Of a DNA stretch of 10,765 bases, positions 1-5,705 are shown in pieces. The DNA is from Rubrivivax sp. (GTDB taxonomy: Bacteria; Pseudomonadota; Gammaproteobacteria; Burkholderiales; Burkholderiaceae_C): NCBI GenBank assembly GCA_027484885.1, contig JAIXSD010000460.1, positions 1 through 10,765 on the forward strand, written 5' to 3'. The notes beneath the pieces were generated by a model, which searched no databases, was not told the origin of the DNA, and worked only from the letters and a program-made list of their open reading frames with translations. The number at the start of each line of letters is the position of its first letter. The stretch's first letter is position 1. The translations under genes and the position numbers were made by a program.

Positions 1-90
1 CAAGCGCCACAGACGTGGGAGCCTGGGTTTCTGACAATTCCGTTCATCGATCAACGATCCACTTCGCGATCAGCAACGGAGACCGCAACC
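1..90 (+). promoter_or_regulatory. Upstream region of the glycine-zipper gene, with SD and weak -10
   Basis: The sequence shows a Shine-Dalgarno GGAGA at 78-82, eight bases before the ATG at 91, which fixes that start. GACAAT at 33-38 resembles a sigma70 -10 box; no good -35 box is visible upstream of it. If it is used, the leader would be about 45 bases. No gene was seen in these 90 bases. The SD is solid and the promoter is a guess. Confidence 0.4.
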
Positions 91-789
91 ATGCACGCCC
101 TGGCCACCACCCTCAGCCCCTTCCAGCGCAAGTTCAACAGCCGCCGCGCCCGCCCCGAGGCACGCCCGCTGCAGCAGCTGCCGGCTCTGGCCGAGCAAAG
201 CATCGCCGAACGCAGCCCGGCCCAGAACATCGCCGCCAGCGCCCTGGCCCTGGGCTTGAGCGCCGTGCTCTTCGCCGGCCTGCCGGCCGAGGTGCGCGCC
301 CAAACCTTGGGCCCGCAGGCGAGCAGCAGTACCCTGGTGCGGGTGATCTCGTCCACGCCGAACCTGGAGCGCATCACCGAGACGCGCCAGCAATGCAGCT
401 ATGAAACCCAGCAAGTGATGCAGCCGCCCGTGGCCAGCCAGGCCGGCATGAGCGGCACCGGTGGCGCCGTGCTCGGCGCCCTGGCCGGCGGCCTGCTGGC
501 CAGCCAGATCGGCAAGGGCAATGGCAAGCATGTGGCCATCGCCGCCGGCAGCGCCACCGGCGCCCTGATCGGCAAGAGCATGGCCGAACCCTCAGGCTCG
601 ACGGCGAGCTATCCCAGCTACAGCCAGCAGCAGGTGCAGGTCTGCCGCCCGATCAGCGTGCAACGCGAGCAGGTGCGTGACTACACGGTGCGCTACGAGC
701 ACCAGGGTCAGGAATACCAGGTGCAACTGCCTCAGCAGCCGGGCCAGTGGCTCAAGCTGAACATCAGCCACAGCGTTCAGCCCGTTTGA
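91..789 (+). CDS. Glycine-zipper 2TM domain envelope protein
   Basis: A 232-residue protein of the glycine-zipper/17-kDa surface-antigen type, whose members sit in or near the outer membrane; the exact role is unknown. Residues 1-45 are polar and basic. A hydrophobic helix follows at 46-64 and ends in a signal-peptidase-I-like AEVRA/Q site near 70, so the mature part should be exported, although the positive N-region is unusually long. Residues 123-162 carry the glycine zipper (spaced G in GGAVLGALAGGLLASQIG and a second G/A-rich helix). Cys102 and Cys185 could form a disulfide. The C-terminal block (VRDYTVRYEHQGQEYQVQLP) is typical of the Burkholderiales members. The start is supported by GGAGA eight bases upstream, and there is no later Met before residue 110. 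The gene stands alone and converges with the Crp/Fnr gene 16 bases away. Confidence 0.88.
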   Translation: MHALATTLSPFQRKFNSRRARPEARPLQQLPALAEQSIAERSPAQNIAASALALGLSAVLFAGLPAEVRAQTLGPQASSSTLVRVISSTPNLERITETRQQCSYETQQVMQPPVASQAGMSGTGGAVLGALAGGLLASQIGKGNGKHVAIAAGSATGALIGKSMAEPSGSTASYPSYSQQQVQVCRPISVQREQVRDYTVRYEHQGQEYQVQLPQQPGQWLKLNISHSVQPV

Positions 790-801
790 GGCTGACGCCC
801 A

Positions 802-815
802 GGGCTCACCAGCCC
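802..815. terminator. Small hairpin at the convergent gene junction
   Basis: GGGCT and AGCCC form a perfect 5-bp stem with a CACC loop, placed where the glycine-zipper gene and the Crp/Fnr gene converge. It overlaps the last codons of the Crp/Fnr gene. No T-tract follows on either strand, so termination is only suggested by position. Confidence 0.2.
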
Positions 816-1453
816 GGCGGCAGCTTCTTCAGCAAGACCATGCGCCGACCCTGGCGCTCGATATAGCCACCCTTGACCAGCTGCTGCAGGATGCGGCTGA
901 TCATCTCGCGCGAGGCGCCGACGCGTTCGGCCAGGTCTTGCTGGGTCAGCTTGTGCGGCACAACCAGGCGGCCGCTGGTATCGGGCTCGGCCATTTCCTG
1001 CAGCAGCTTGGCCAGGCGGGAATAGACATCGTCCAGGGCCAGGCTCTTGACGCTGTCGGTCGAACGGCGCAGCAAGGCGATCAGGTGGCGGATCAGGTGC
1101 AGGGCAAAGTCAGGATGCTGGCCCAGGAACTCGCGCATATCGGTGCCGCGCACCATCACACATTTGACCGGCTCCAGGCATTGCACCGAGGCCGAGCGGC
1201 TGGAGCCATCCAGGCTCAGCTCGCCGAAATACTCACCCGGACCCATGGTGTTGTAGACCACCTCACGGCCCTTGCTGTCGGTGCCGAAGACCTTCACCCG
1301 GCCCGAGAGCAGGATGTAGAAGGCGTCGGTGGTGTCGCCTTCGCGCAGCAGGGTGCTGAGCGCCGGGAAGGCTCGCACATCGCCGCGCCGGGCGATCTCG
1401 CGCAGCATCTCGTCCTTGATCACATCGGTGTAGGGCGTCAGTGTCAATGTCAT
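806..1453 (-). CDS. Crp/Fnr-family transcriptional regulator
   Basis: A 215-residue cytoplasmic DNA-binding protein of usual family length. The cyclic-nucleotide-binding beta-roll covers about 20-115, with a phosphate-binding cassette at 76-89 (FGELSLDGSSRSAS) that keeps the GEL and RSA elements of cAMP-binding CRP. A dimerisation helix lies at about 112-145. The winged helix-turn-helix at about 165-205 has the recognition helix SREMISRIL, whose R182, E183 and R187 match the CRP residues that read GTGA half-sites. There is no N-terminal cysteine cluster (only Cys92 and Cys98), so it is not an Fe-S FNR. cAMP or c-di-GMP are plausible ligands; the sequence does not decide. No Shine-Dalgarno is visible before the ATG. 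It follows the sensor-kinase gene by 58 bases, but a likely promoter and an inverted repeat in between suggest separate transcription. Confidence 0.92.
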   Translation of the reverse strand: MTLTLTPYTDVIKDEMLREIARRGDVRAFPALSTLLREGDTTDAFYILLSGRVKVFGTDSKGREVVYNTMGPGEYFGELSLDGSSRSASVQCLEPVKCVMVRGTDMREFLGQHPDFALHLIRHLIALLRRSTDSVKSLALDDVYSRLAKLLQEMAEPDTSGRLVVPHKLTQQDLAERVGASREMISRILQQLVKGGYIERQGRRMVLLKKLPPGW

Positions 1454-1482
1454 GATGGGGTGGGTTGAAAAGGCGTGGTGCA

Positions 1483-1507
1483 GGATTGCAGGTCAGGCAT
1501 GCAATCC
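1483..1507. repeat. Perfect 8-bp inverted repeat (operator or leader hairpin)
   Basis: GGATTGCA at 1483-1490 and TGCAATCC at 1500-1507 are perfect reverse complements separated by nine bases. The repeat lies 30-54 bases upstream of the Crp/Fnr start, between that gene and the end of the sensor-kinase gene. The half-site spacing does not match a CRP site (TGTGA-N6-TCACA) or an FNR site (TTGAT-N4-ATCAA). It could be an operator, a hairpin at the 5' end of the Crp/Fnr mRNA, or a weak terminator for the kinase operon; TTTT follows only about 11 bases after the stem on the minus strand. Confidence 0.55.
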
Positions 1508-1511
1508 GTCC

Positions 1512-2849
1512 CTATTGTCCGTCAGGCCAGCGCATCAGCAAGCGGGCGCCGGCCAGGCTGGGGGCCTGTTGCATCAGCGCCTCACCGCCCAGGGCCTCGG
1601 CCACGCGCCGCACGATGGCCAGACCCAGCCCGAAGCCGCGACTGCCGCGCTCCTTGGGTCCGTCCAGACGCTTGAAGGGGGTGAACACGGCCTCGCGCAG
1701 CGCCTCGGGCACGCCCTCGCCATCGTCGTCCACGGCCAGGCAGATGCGACCAGCCTCATCCTGCCAGGCCGAGAGACAGATGTGCTCGCGGGCATGGCGG
1801 GCGGCATTGCGCAGGCCGTTGCGCAGGGCGTAGGGCAGGAGCCGGGCGTCGAAATGCAGGGGCTGCGGGCCGAGGCGGATGTCGGTGCGGAGCTGCTTGC
1901 CGTCCAGCAGCGGCGCCAGGCTGGCCGCTTCCTGCTGCAGCAGCGCCGCCAGATCGCCCGGCGTCTTGCTGACTTCCAGCGCCCCCATGTCCAGGCGGGC
2001 CAGCATCAGGCTGGCGTCGATCAGCGCGTCCAGCTCGTCGATGTCGCGCTCGCAGGCCTGCACCGCCAGCTCGCGCCGGCCGGCGTCGTCTTCGTCCACC
2101 AAGGCATCGATGGCAAAGCGCAGGCGCGCCAGCGGCGTGCGCAACTCGTGCGAGACCGCACCGGTCAGCTCGCGCTGGGTGGCCAGGGCCGTGGCCAGGC
2201 GCTCCAGCGTGGCGCGGGCACCGGCAGCCAGCGGGGCGAAGAGGCGGCTCTCGGGCTCGCGGATGGTGATGTCAAAGCGGCCCGCCGTCATGCCCTCGGC
2301 CGCCAACTGCAGGGCCCGCATGTCCCGCCAGACCGGGCGCAGCAGCCAGACGGCCAGGGCAAACACCGCCAGGCCCAGCAACAGGGACGCCGCCAGCTGC
2401 AGCCACACTTCGCGCGGCACCTGCAGCCGACCGGCCGGGTGCCCATCGGAGTTCAAAGGCCCCAGCAGCAAGACCTGACCCCCAGGCTCGTTCAAGCCCG
2501 GCAGGGCCGCATAAATGCGCCGGTTGAAGCCCTGCACCACCAGCTCGCCGCGGCTCAGGGTGTCGATGTCCTGAGGCCGCAGGCTGGCGGCCGGGGCCAG
2601 GGCCACCGGGTAGGCGAACAGCTCGTCCAGCACCTTGACCCGGCTGGCGCGCTGCGCCGGGGCCAGCGGTGCCAGCTCGTTCTGCAGCATGTCCACCGTG
2701 CCGCGCATGAAGCGCCGCACATAGTCGTCGGTCACCCCATCCACGGCCAGCATCAGCAGGCCCTGCACCAGCAGCACCAGGGTCAGCACCGAGACCCCCA
2801 GGCCCAGGGCGACCCGGGTCATGGGGGAGCGCATGTTCAGGGCAGGCAT
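1512..2849 (-). CDS. RstB-like membrane sensor histidine kinase
   Basis: A 445-residue inner-membrane kinase that should phosphorylate the response regulator encoded just upstream. The order is: TM1 at about 12-36, a periplasmic sensor of about 110 residues (37-148), TM2 at about 149-170, HAMP linker at about 171-222, HisKA with the phospho-acceptor His234 in AVSHELRTPLARL, and the ATPase domain with N-box Asn348 (LRNGLRNAARHA), G1 DDDGEGVP at 374-381 and G2 GFGLGLAIV at 405-413. All catalytic motifs are intact. The gene starts 21 bases after the regulator's stop, so the two are almost surely one transcript. No clear SD precedes the ATG at 2849, and Met6 or Met10 are possible alternative starts. 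The RstB label rests mainly on its partner's likeness to RstA; the periplasmic ligand is unknown. Confidence 0.92.
   Translation of the reverse strand: MPALNMRSPMTRVALGLGVSVLTLVLLVQGLLMLAVDGVTDDYVRRFMRGTVDMLQNELAPLAPAQRASRVKVLDELFAYPVALAPAASLRPQDIDTLSRGELVVQGFNRRIYAALPGLNEPGGQVLLLGPLNSDGHPAGRLQVPREVWLQLAASLLLGLAVFALAVWLLRPVWRDMRALQLAAEGMTAGRFDITIREPESRLFAPLAAGARATLERLATALATQRELTGAVSHELRTPLARLRFAIDALVDEDDAGRRELAVQACERDIDELDALIDASLMLARLDMGALEVSKTPGDLAALLQQEAASLAPLLDGKQLRTDIRLGPQPLHFDARLLPYALRNGLRNAARHAREHICLSAWQDEAGRICLAVDDDGEGVPEALREAVFTPFKRLDGPKERGSRGFGLGLAIVRRVAEALGGEALMQQAPSLAGARLLMRWPDGQ
1514..1541 (-). promoter_or_regulatory. Predicted promoter of the Crp/Fnr gene
   Basis: Read on the minus strand, TTGCTG (1541-1536) and GACAAT (1519-1514) are spaced by 16 bases, a fair sigma70-like pair. 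They lie within the last codons and stop of the sensor-kinase gene. Transcription would start near 1507, at the edge of the inverted repeat at 1483-1507, giving a leader of about 54 bases. This is pattern matching only. Confidence 0.35.
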
Positions 2850-2870
2850 GGCCGGCAGCGCGGGTTCAAA

Positions 2871-3563
2871 TCAATCGCGGGCGAACAGATAACCCTGGCC
2901 GCGCACGGTCTTGATGCGCTCGGCGGCCTGCGGGTCGTCGCCAATCTTCTTGCGCAGGCGCGAGACGCGGGCATCGATGGCACGGTCCAGGCCGTCGAAC
3001 TCCAGGCCGCGCAGGCCTTGCATGATGTCGTCGCGGCTGACCACCTGGCCGGCACGTTCGGCCAGGAAGAGCAGCAGTTCGTACTCCGCCGTGGTCAGAT
3101 CGACCCGCTCACCCGCGCGCAGCACATCGCGCGCCGCAGGGCGGATCAGCAGCTCGCCGAAGCGCAAATCGGCGTCTTCGTCCGCCTCGCCGGCCGGCGC
3201 CAGCTCGCGGCGCAGCAAGGCCTTGAGGCGGGCCAGCAGCACGCGTGGCGCCACTGGCTTGGTGATGTAGTCGTCGGCGCCGCCTTCCAGGCCCAGGACC
3301 TGGTCGATGTCGTCGTCGCGCGCGGTCAGCATGACGATGCGGCCGTGGAACACCGGCCGCACATCGCGGAGCACGTCGAAGCCGTCCTTGCCCGGCAGGT
3401 GGCCGTCCAGCAGCACCACATCGAAGGGCTGTTCGCGCATCAGGCGCTCACCCTCGGGGCCGGTGGCGGCCAGGCTGACCTCGTAGCCGGCTTTTCGCAG
3501 GGCTTCGGCCACCAGTTCGGCCAGGCGTTCGTCGTCTTCGACAAGCAGGATGGAAGAGGCCAT
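2871..3563 (-). CDS. RstA-like OmpR-family response regulator
   Basis: A 230-residue two-domain DNA-binding regulator. The receiver covers about 1-115, with acidic pocket Asp10/Asp11, phospho-acceptor Asp53 (VVLLDGHLPGKDG), Thr80 and Lys102 all present. The winged-helix effector domain covers about 133-228. From memory, the C-terminal stretch LRGLEFDGLDRAIDARVSRL and the ending IKTVRGQGYLF closely match E. coli RstA, and the receiver motif LPGKDG is also shared. It is the first gene of the operon with the histidine kinase at 1512-2849. The ATG at 3563 opens the receiver directly and is followed by the typical SSILLVEDD. The SD is weak. Target genes cannot be told from this window. Confidence 0.94.
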   Translation of the reverse strand: MASSILLVEDDERLAELVAEALRKAGYEVSLAATGPEGERLMREQPFDVVLLDGHLPGKDGFDVLRDVRPVFHGRIVMLTARDDDIDQVLGLEGGADDYITKPVAPRVLLARLKALLRRELAPAGEADEDADLRFGELLIRPAARDVLRAGERVDLTTAEYELLLFLAERAGQVVSRDDIMQGLRGLEFDGLDRAIDARVSRLRKKIGDDPQAAERIKTVRGQGYLFARD

Positions 3564-3587
3564 GGTTCGTCGGCTTCAAGGCAGGGT

Positions 3588-3615
3588 GGCTGGAGTGCCC
3601 GAAGTGTAGCCAGCC
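3588..3615 (-). promoter_or_regulatory. Predicted promoter of the two-component operon, flanked by an inverted repeat
   Basis: The gap 3564-3637 holds no gene. On the minus strand, TACACT (3608-3603) within TGGCTACACT looks like a -10 box, which would place the start near 3596 and give a leader of about 33 bases. No good -35 box is seen. GGCTGG at 3588-3593 and CCAGCC at 3610-3615 flank the -10 box as a 6-bp inverted repeat and could be a regulator site. Weak evidence. Confidence 0.3.
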
Positions 3616-3637
3616 CGCTGCGCCCTCTGGGGCCGAC

Positions 3638-4573
3638 TCAATCCCGGTCTTGCCAGGCGATGGCGGCGATCTTCCAGCGCCGCCCGGGCTTGACCAGCTG
3701 CACGGTTTTCTCGCCGCCGCCCTCGAAGGCCTGTCCGTCCAGAATGCCGCTCTTGCGGTAGCGCAGCCAGACCTGGGCAACACGGCCGCTGATCTGCACC
3801 TGCTGCTCGCTCACCCACTCGGAGAACTCCTGCAGGCGGCCGCCCGGGGCCAGCATCTGCACACGCGGCTCGACGAACTCGCGCACGTTCATGCGCTGCA
3901 CACCGGCCTGCTCACCGGGCAGGCTGGCGCGGCTGATCACCGCCTCGGGCAGGAAGAAGTAAGGCAGGGCCGCCAGTGGCGCATGGCGACCGATGCGGTT
4001 GTCGAAGACGGCGAAAAAGCGCGCCAGCAGATCGCGCACCTGCCCGTCCTCGCTCAGGCGGCTGGGCTCGCCGACGCCGTAGAGGTGGCTGTCCTCACTG
4101 CTGTCGCCCAGCGGGCCGGTGGACAGGCGCTGCATGCCGATCGCTTGCAGCACCCGGCCCGAGGCCTCGTTGAAGGTGGCGGTGGTGCCGAACAAGAGGG
4201 TCTCACCCAGCACATCATGGGCATAGGCCCGGCAAGCCTGGGCGGCCTCGCGGGCGTAGCCGGCGCCCTCATAACGCGGCAGCAGGGCGTAGCCGATGTC
4301 GGGCGCTTGCAGATGGTCGCGCTGCAGCAGGCCGCACATGCCGACCACCACGCCGTCGCTGAGCCGCTCCATGGCCCAGAGGCCCAAGCCCTGCGGCCAG
4401 TACCAGTTGAAGAGCTTGGCCTCCATCCAGTCGCGCGCGGCGGCGAGGTCGTTCACACCGGGGTCGCTGATATTGCGCTTCCAGCCCGCATCGCTGATCT
4501 GTTCCAGCACGTAGTCCACATCGCTGGCTTCAAACCAGCGCAGGCATAGCCTTTCCGTCTTCAAGACCCGCAT
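3638..4573 (-). CDS. GNAT N-acetyltransferase with C-terminal NTF2-like domain
   Basis: A 311-residue two-part protein. Residues 1-165 form a RimJ/RimL-like GNAT fold: the opening LKTERLCLRWFEASDVD is typical, and motif A (IGYALLPRYEGAGYAREA, 93-110) has the R-x-x-G-x-G acetyl-CoA pyrophosphate loop at 100-105. Residues 178-309 look like an NTF2/SnoaL-type cone: a leading helix (VRDLLARFFAVF), central strands, and the family-like ending W-K-I-A-A-I-A-W-Q-D. Typical GNATs of this group are about 170-190 residues, so the second domain is an addition. The frame stays open up to 4765, but the ATG at 4573 is chosen because GGGAG (4585-4581) lies seven bases upstream and longer versions would run into pyrF. 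It is divergent from pyrF. The substrate is unknown. The GNAT call is firm; the NTF2-like call is by pattern. Confidence 0.85.
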   Translation of the reverse strand: MRVLKTERLCLRWFEASDVDYVLEQISDAGWKRNISDPGVNDLAAARDWMEAKLFNWYWPQGLGLWAMERLSDGVVVGMCGLLQRDHLQAPDIGYALLPRYEGAGYAREAAQACRAYAHDVLGETLLFGTTATFNEASGRVLQAIGMQRLSTGPLGDSSEDSHLYGVGEPSRLSEDGQVRDLLARFFAVFDNRIGRHAPLAALPYFFLPEAVISRASLPGEQAGVQRMNVREFVEPRVQMLAPGGRLQEFSEWVSEQQVQISGRVAQVWLRYRKSGILDGQAFEGGGEKTVQLVKPGRRWKIAAIAWQDRD

Positions 4574-4646
4574 GTTTGGGCTCCCGGATTGAAAAATTGG
4601 ACAATATGCCACCCTGCCCCGCCACCATCTCAAGGTCATAGCCCCC
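4574..4646. promoter_or_regulatory. Divergent GNAT/pyrF promoter region
   Basis: The spacer contains the only AT-rich patch in this neighbourhood (about 4588-4607). For pyrF, GACAAT at 4600-4605 could be the -10 box with TTGGGC at 4576-4581 (18-base spacing) as a poor -35 box; the leader would be about 35 bases, with AAGG at 4632-4635 as a rather distant SD. For the GNAT gene, TATTGT (4607-4602, minus strand) is a possible -10 box. The two promoters would overlap. Inferred. Confidence 0.4.
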
Positions 4647-5495
4647 ATGAACTTCATCCAGCAACTGCACGCCGCACAAACCCTGAACGACTCGCTGCTG
4701 TGTGTGGGGCTGGACCCGGAGCCGAGCAAGTTCCCGGGCGCCTGGAAGGGCGATGCCTCGCGCATCTATGACTTCTGCGCCGCCATCGTCGACGCCAGCA
4801 AGGATCTGGTGGTCGCGTTCAAGCCGCAGATCGCCTACTTCGCCGCCCACCGCGCCGAAGACCAGCTGGAGCAGCTGATGGCCCATATCAAGCGCGTGGC
4901 ACCCAGCGTGCCCGTCATCCTCGACGCCAAGCGCGGCGACATTGGCTCCACCGCGGAGCAGTACGCCCGCGAGGCCTTCGAGCGCTACCAGGCCGATGCG
5001 GTGACGCTCTCGCCCTTCATGGGTTTCGATTCGATCGAACCCTATCTGCGCTACCGCGACAAGGGCGCCATCCTGCTCTGCCGCACCTCCAACCCCGGCG
5101 GCAGCGACTGGCAGAACCAGCGCCTGGCCGATGTCGCCGGCCAGCCGCGCCTGTACGAGCACCTGGCCCGTTTGGCTCAGACCGACTGGAACCAGAACGG
5201 CCAGCTGGGCCTGGTGGTGGGCGCCACCTACCCGGCCGAGATCGCCCGAGTGCGTGAGCTGGCACCGACCGTGCCCCTCCTGATCCCCGGTGTGGGCGCC
5301 CAGGGCGGCGACGCCGAGGCCACGGTCAAGGCCGGCTGGCGCGCCGGTGCCGGTGGCCGCGAGGGCCAGGGCGGCCCCATCATCGTCAGCAGCTCGCGCG
5401 CCGTGCTCTACGCCAGCGCCGGCGAGGACTTTGCCGCCGCCGCCCGCCGCGTGGCCCTGGCCACCCGCGAAACCCTGAACGCCGCGCGCCGCTGA
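4647..5495 (+). CDS. pyrF: Orotidine 5'-phosphate decarboxylase, long (type 2) form
   Basis: A 282-residue cytosolic TIM-barrel enzyme that converts orotidine 5'-phosphate to UMP, the last step of de novo pyrimidine synthesis. Asp23 (GLDPEP), Lys59 (AFKPQIAYF) and the signature [11 protein letters not shown] at 93-103, with Lys95 and Asp98 as catalytic residues, are all present. VGATYP (191-196), PGVGAQGGD (214-222) and SSSRAVLYA (248-256) form the phosphate-binding side. The motifs and length fit the actinobacterial/betaproteobacterial long PyrF rather than the E. coli form of about 245 residues. A glycine-rich stretch, [14 protein letters not shown], at 230-243 precedes the SSSRA loop. The ATG at 4647 has AAGG 11 bases upstream and opens directly into the conserved N-terminus. 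It is transcribed away from the GNAT gene and appears to stand alone. Confidence 0.97.
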   Translation: MNFIQQLHAAQTLNDSLLCVGLDPEPSKFPGAWKGDASRIYDFCAAIVDASKDLVVAFKPQIAYFAAHRAEDQLEQLMAHIKRVAPSVPVILDAKRGDIGSTAEQYAREAFERYQADAVTLSPFMGFDSIEPYLRYRDKGAILLCRTSNPGGSDWQNQRLADVAGQPRLYEHLARLAQTDWNQNGQLGLVVGATYPAEIARVRELAPTVPLLIPGVGAQGGDAEATVKAGWRAGAGGREGQGGPIIVSSSRAVLYASAGEDFAAAARRVALATRETLNAARR

Positions 5496-5591
5496 GGCGC
5501 AGCGCAAGGATTCCGGCACACCACGCCCTGCGTGCCATTTCCTGCACGCTTTTCGCACGGCCGTGGCGCGGCGGCGAAATAGCGCGGTTTT

Positions 5592-5688
5592 ACCGGTGCA
5601 GTCCCGATGTTCAGGGGGCGCGGAGTCGGGGAGACTGCGGTGTTCGTCGGGGGCAGGCCCCGTCGTGAGCGGCAGCCTCTCTTGCCGC
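5592..5688 (+). promoter_or_regulatory. Candidate structured 5' leader of the hybrid kinase gene
   Basis: The gap 5496-5705 (210 bases) contains no convincing gene. Three hairpins follow one another in it. P1: ACC (5592-5594), GCAGTC (5598-5603) and CCGA (5604-5607) pair with TCGG (5626-5629), GACTGC (5633-5638) and GGT (5639-5641), giving 13 pairs with one 3-base bulge on each side. P2: CGGGG (5648-5652) pairs with CCCCG (5658-5662). P3: GCGGCAG (5669-5675) pairs with TTGCCGC (5682-5688), including one G-T pair, closing a 6-base loop. The likely SD (AGGG, 5695-5698) and GTG start (5706) follow directly. The pairing is visible in the sequence; a regulatory role is inferred, and GC-rich DNA forms chance hairpins often. 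Confidence 0.35.
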
Positions 5689-5705
5689 CAAGCCAGGGCG
5701 CACAC

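Noticed and set aside
806..1453. FNR-type oxygen sensor.
   Set aside because: There is no N-terminal cysteine cluster for a 4Fe-4S centre, and the recognition-helix residues are of the CRP type.
1452..3761. A 769-codon plus-strand frame antisense to the two-component genes.
   Set aside because: Same artefact: Gln/Gly/His/Ala-rich, no domain pattern, and fully opposed by an intact kinase and regulator.
4574..4765. A 64-residue N-terminal extension of the GNAT protein.
   Set aside because: It would overlap pyrF on the other strand and reads as non-domain sequence. The ATG at 4573 has GGGAG at seven bases and begins at the conserved GNAT N-terminus.
5551..5579. TTTCGC...GCGAAA inverted repeat after pyrF as an intrinsic terminator.
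   Set aside because: The stem is only six pairs with a 17-base loop and no T-tract follows; too weak to call.
5592..5641. Cobalamin riboswitch in the hybrid-kinase leader.
   Set aside because: Only an imperfect B12-box-like stretch is present. The conserved GGGAA and GCAACTG core elements are missing, the element is too short, and the gene has no B12 link.
5607..5705. N-terminal extension of the hybrid kinase from the ATG at 5607.
   Set aside because: It has no SD, atypical codons (AGG, GGG, GGA) and an Arg/Pro/Gly-rich translation. GTG 5706 has an SD and leads directly into the acidic cytoplasmic N-terminus.
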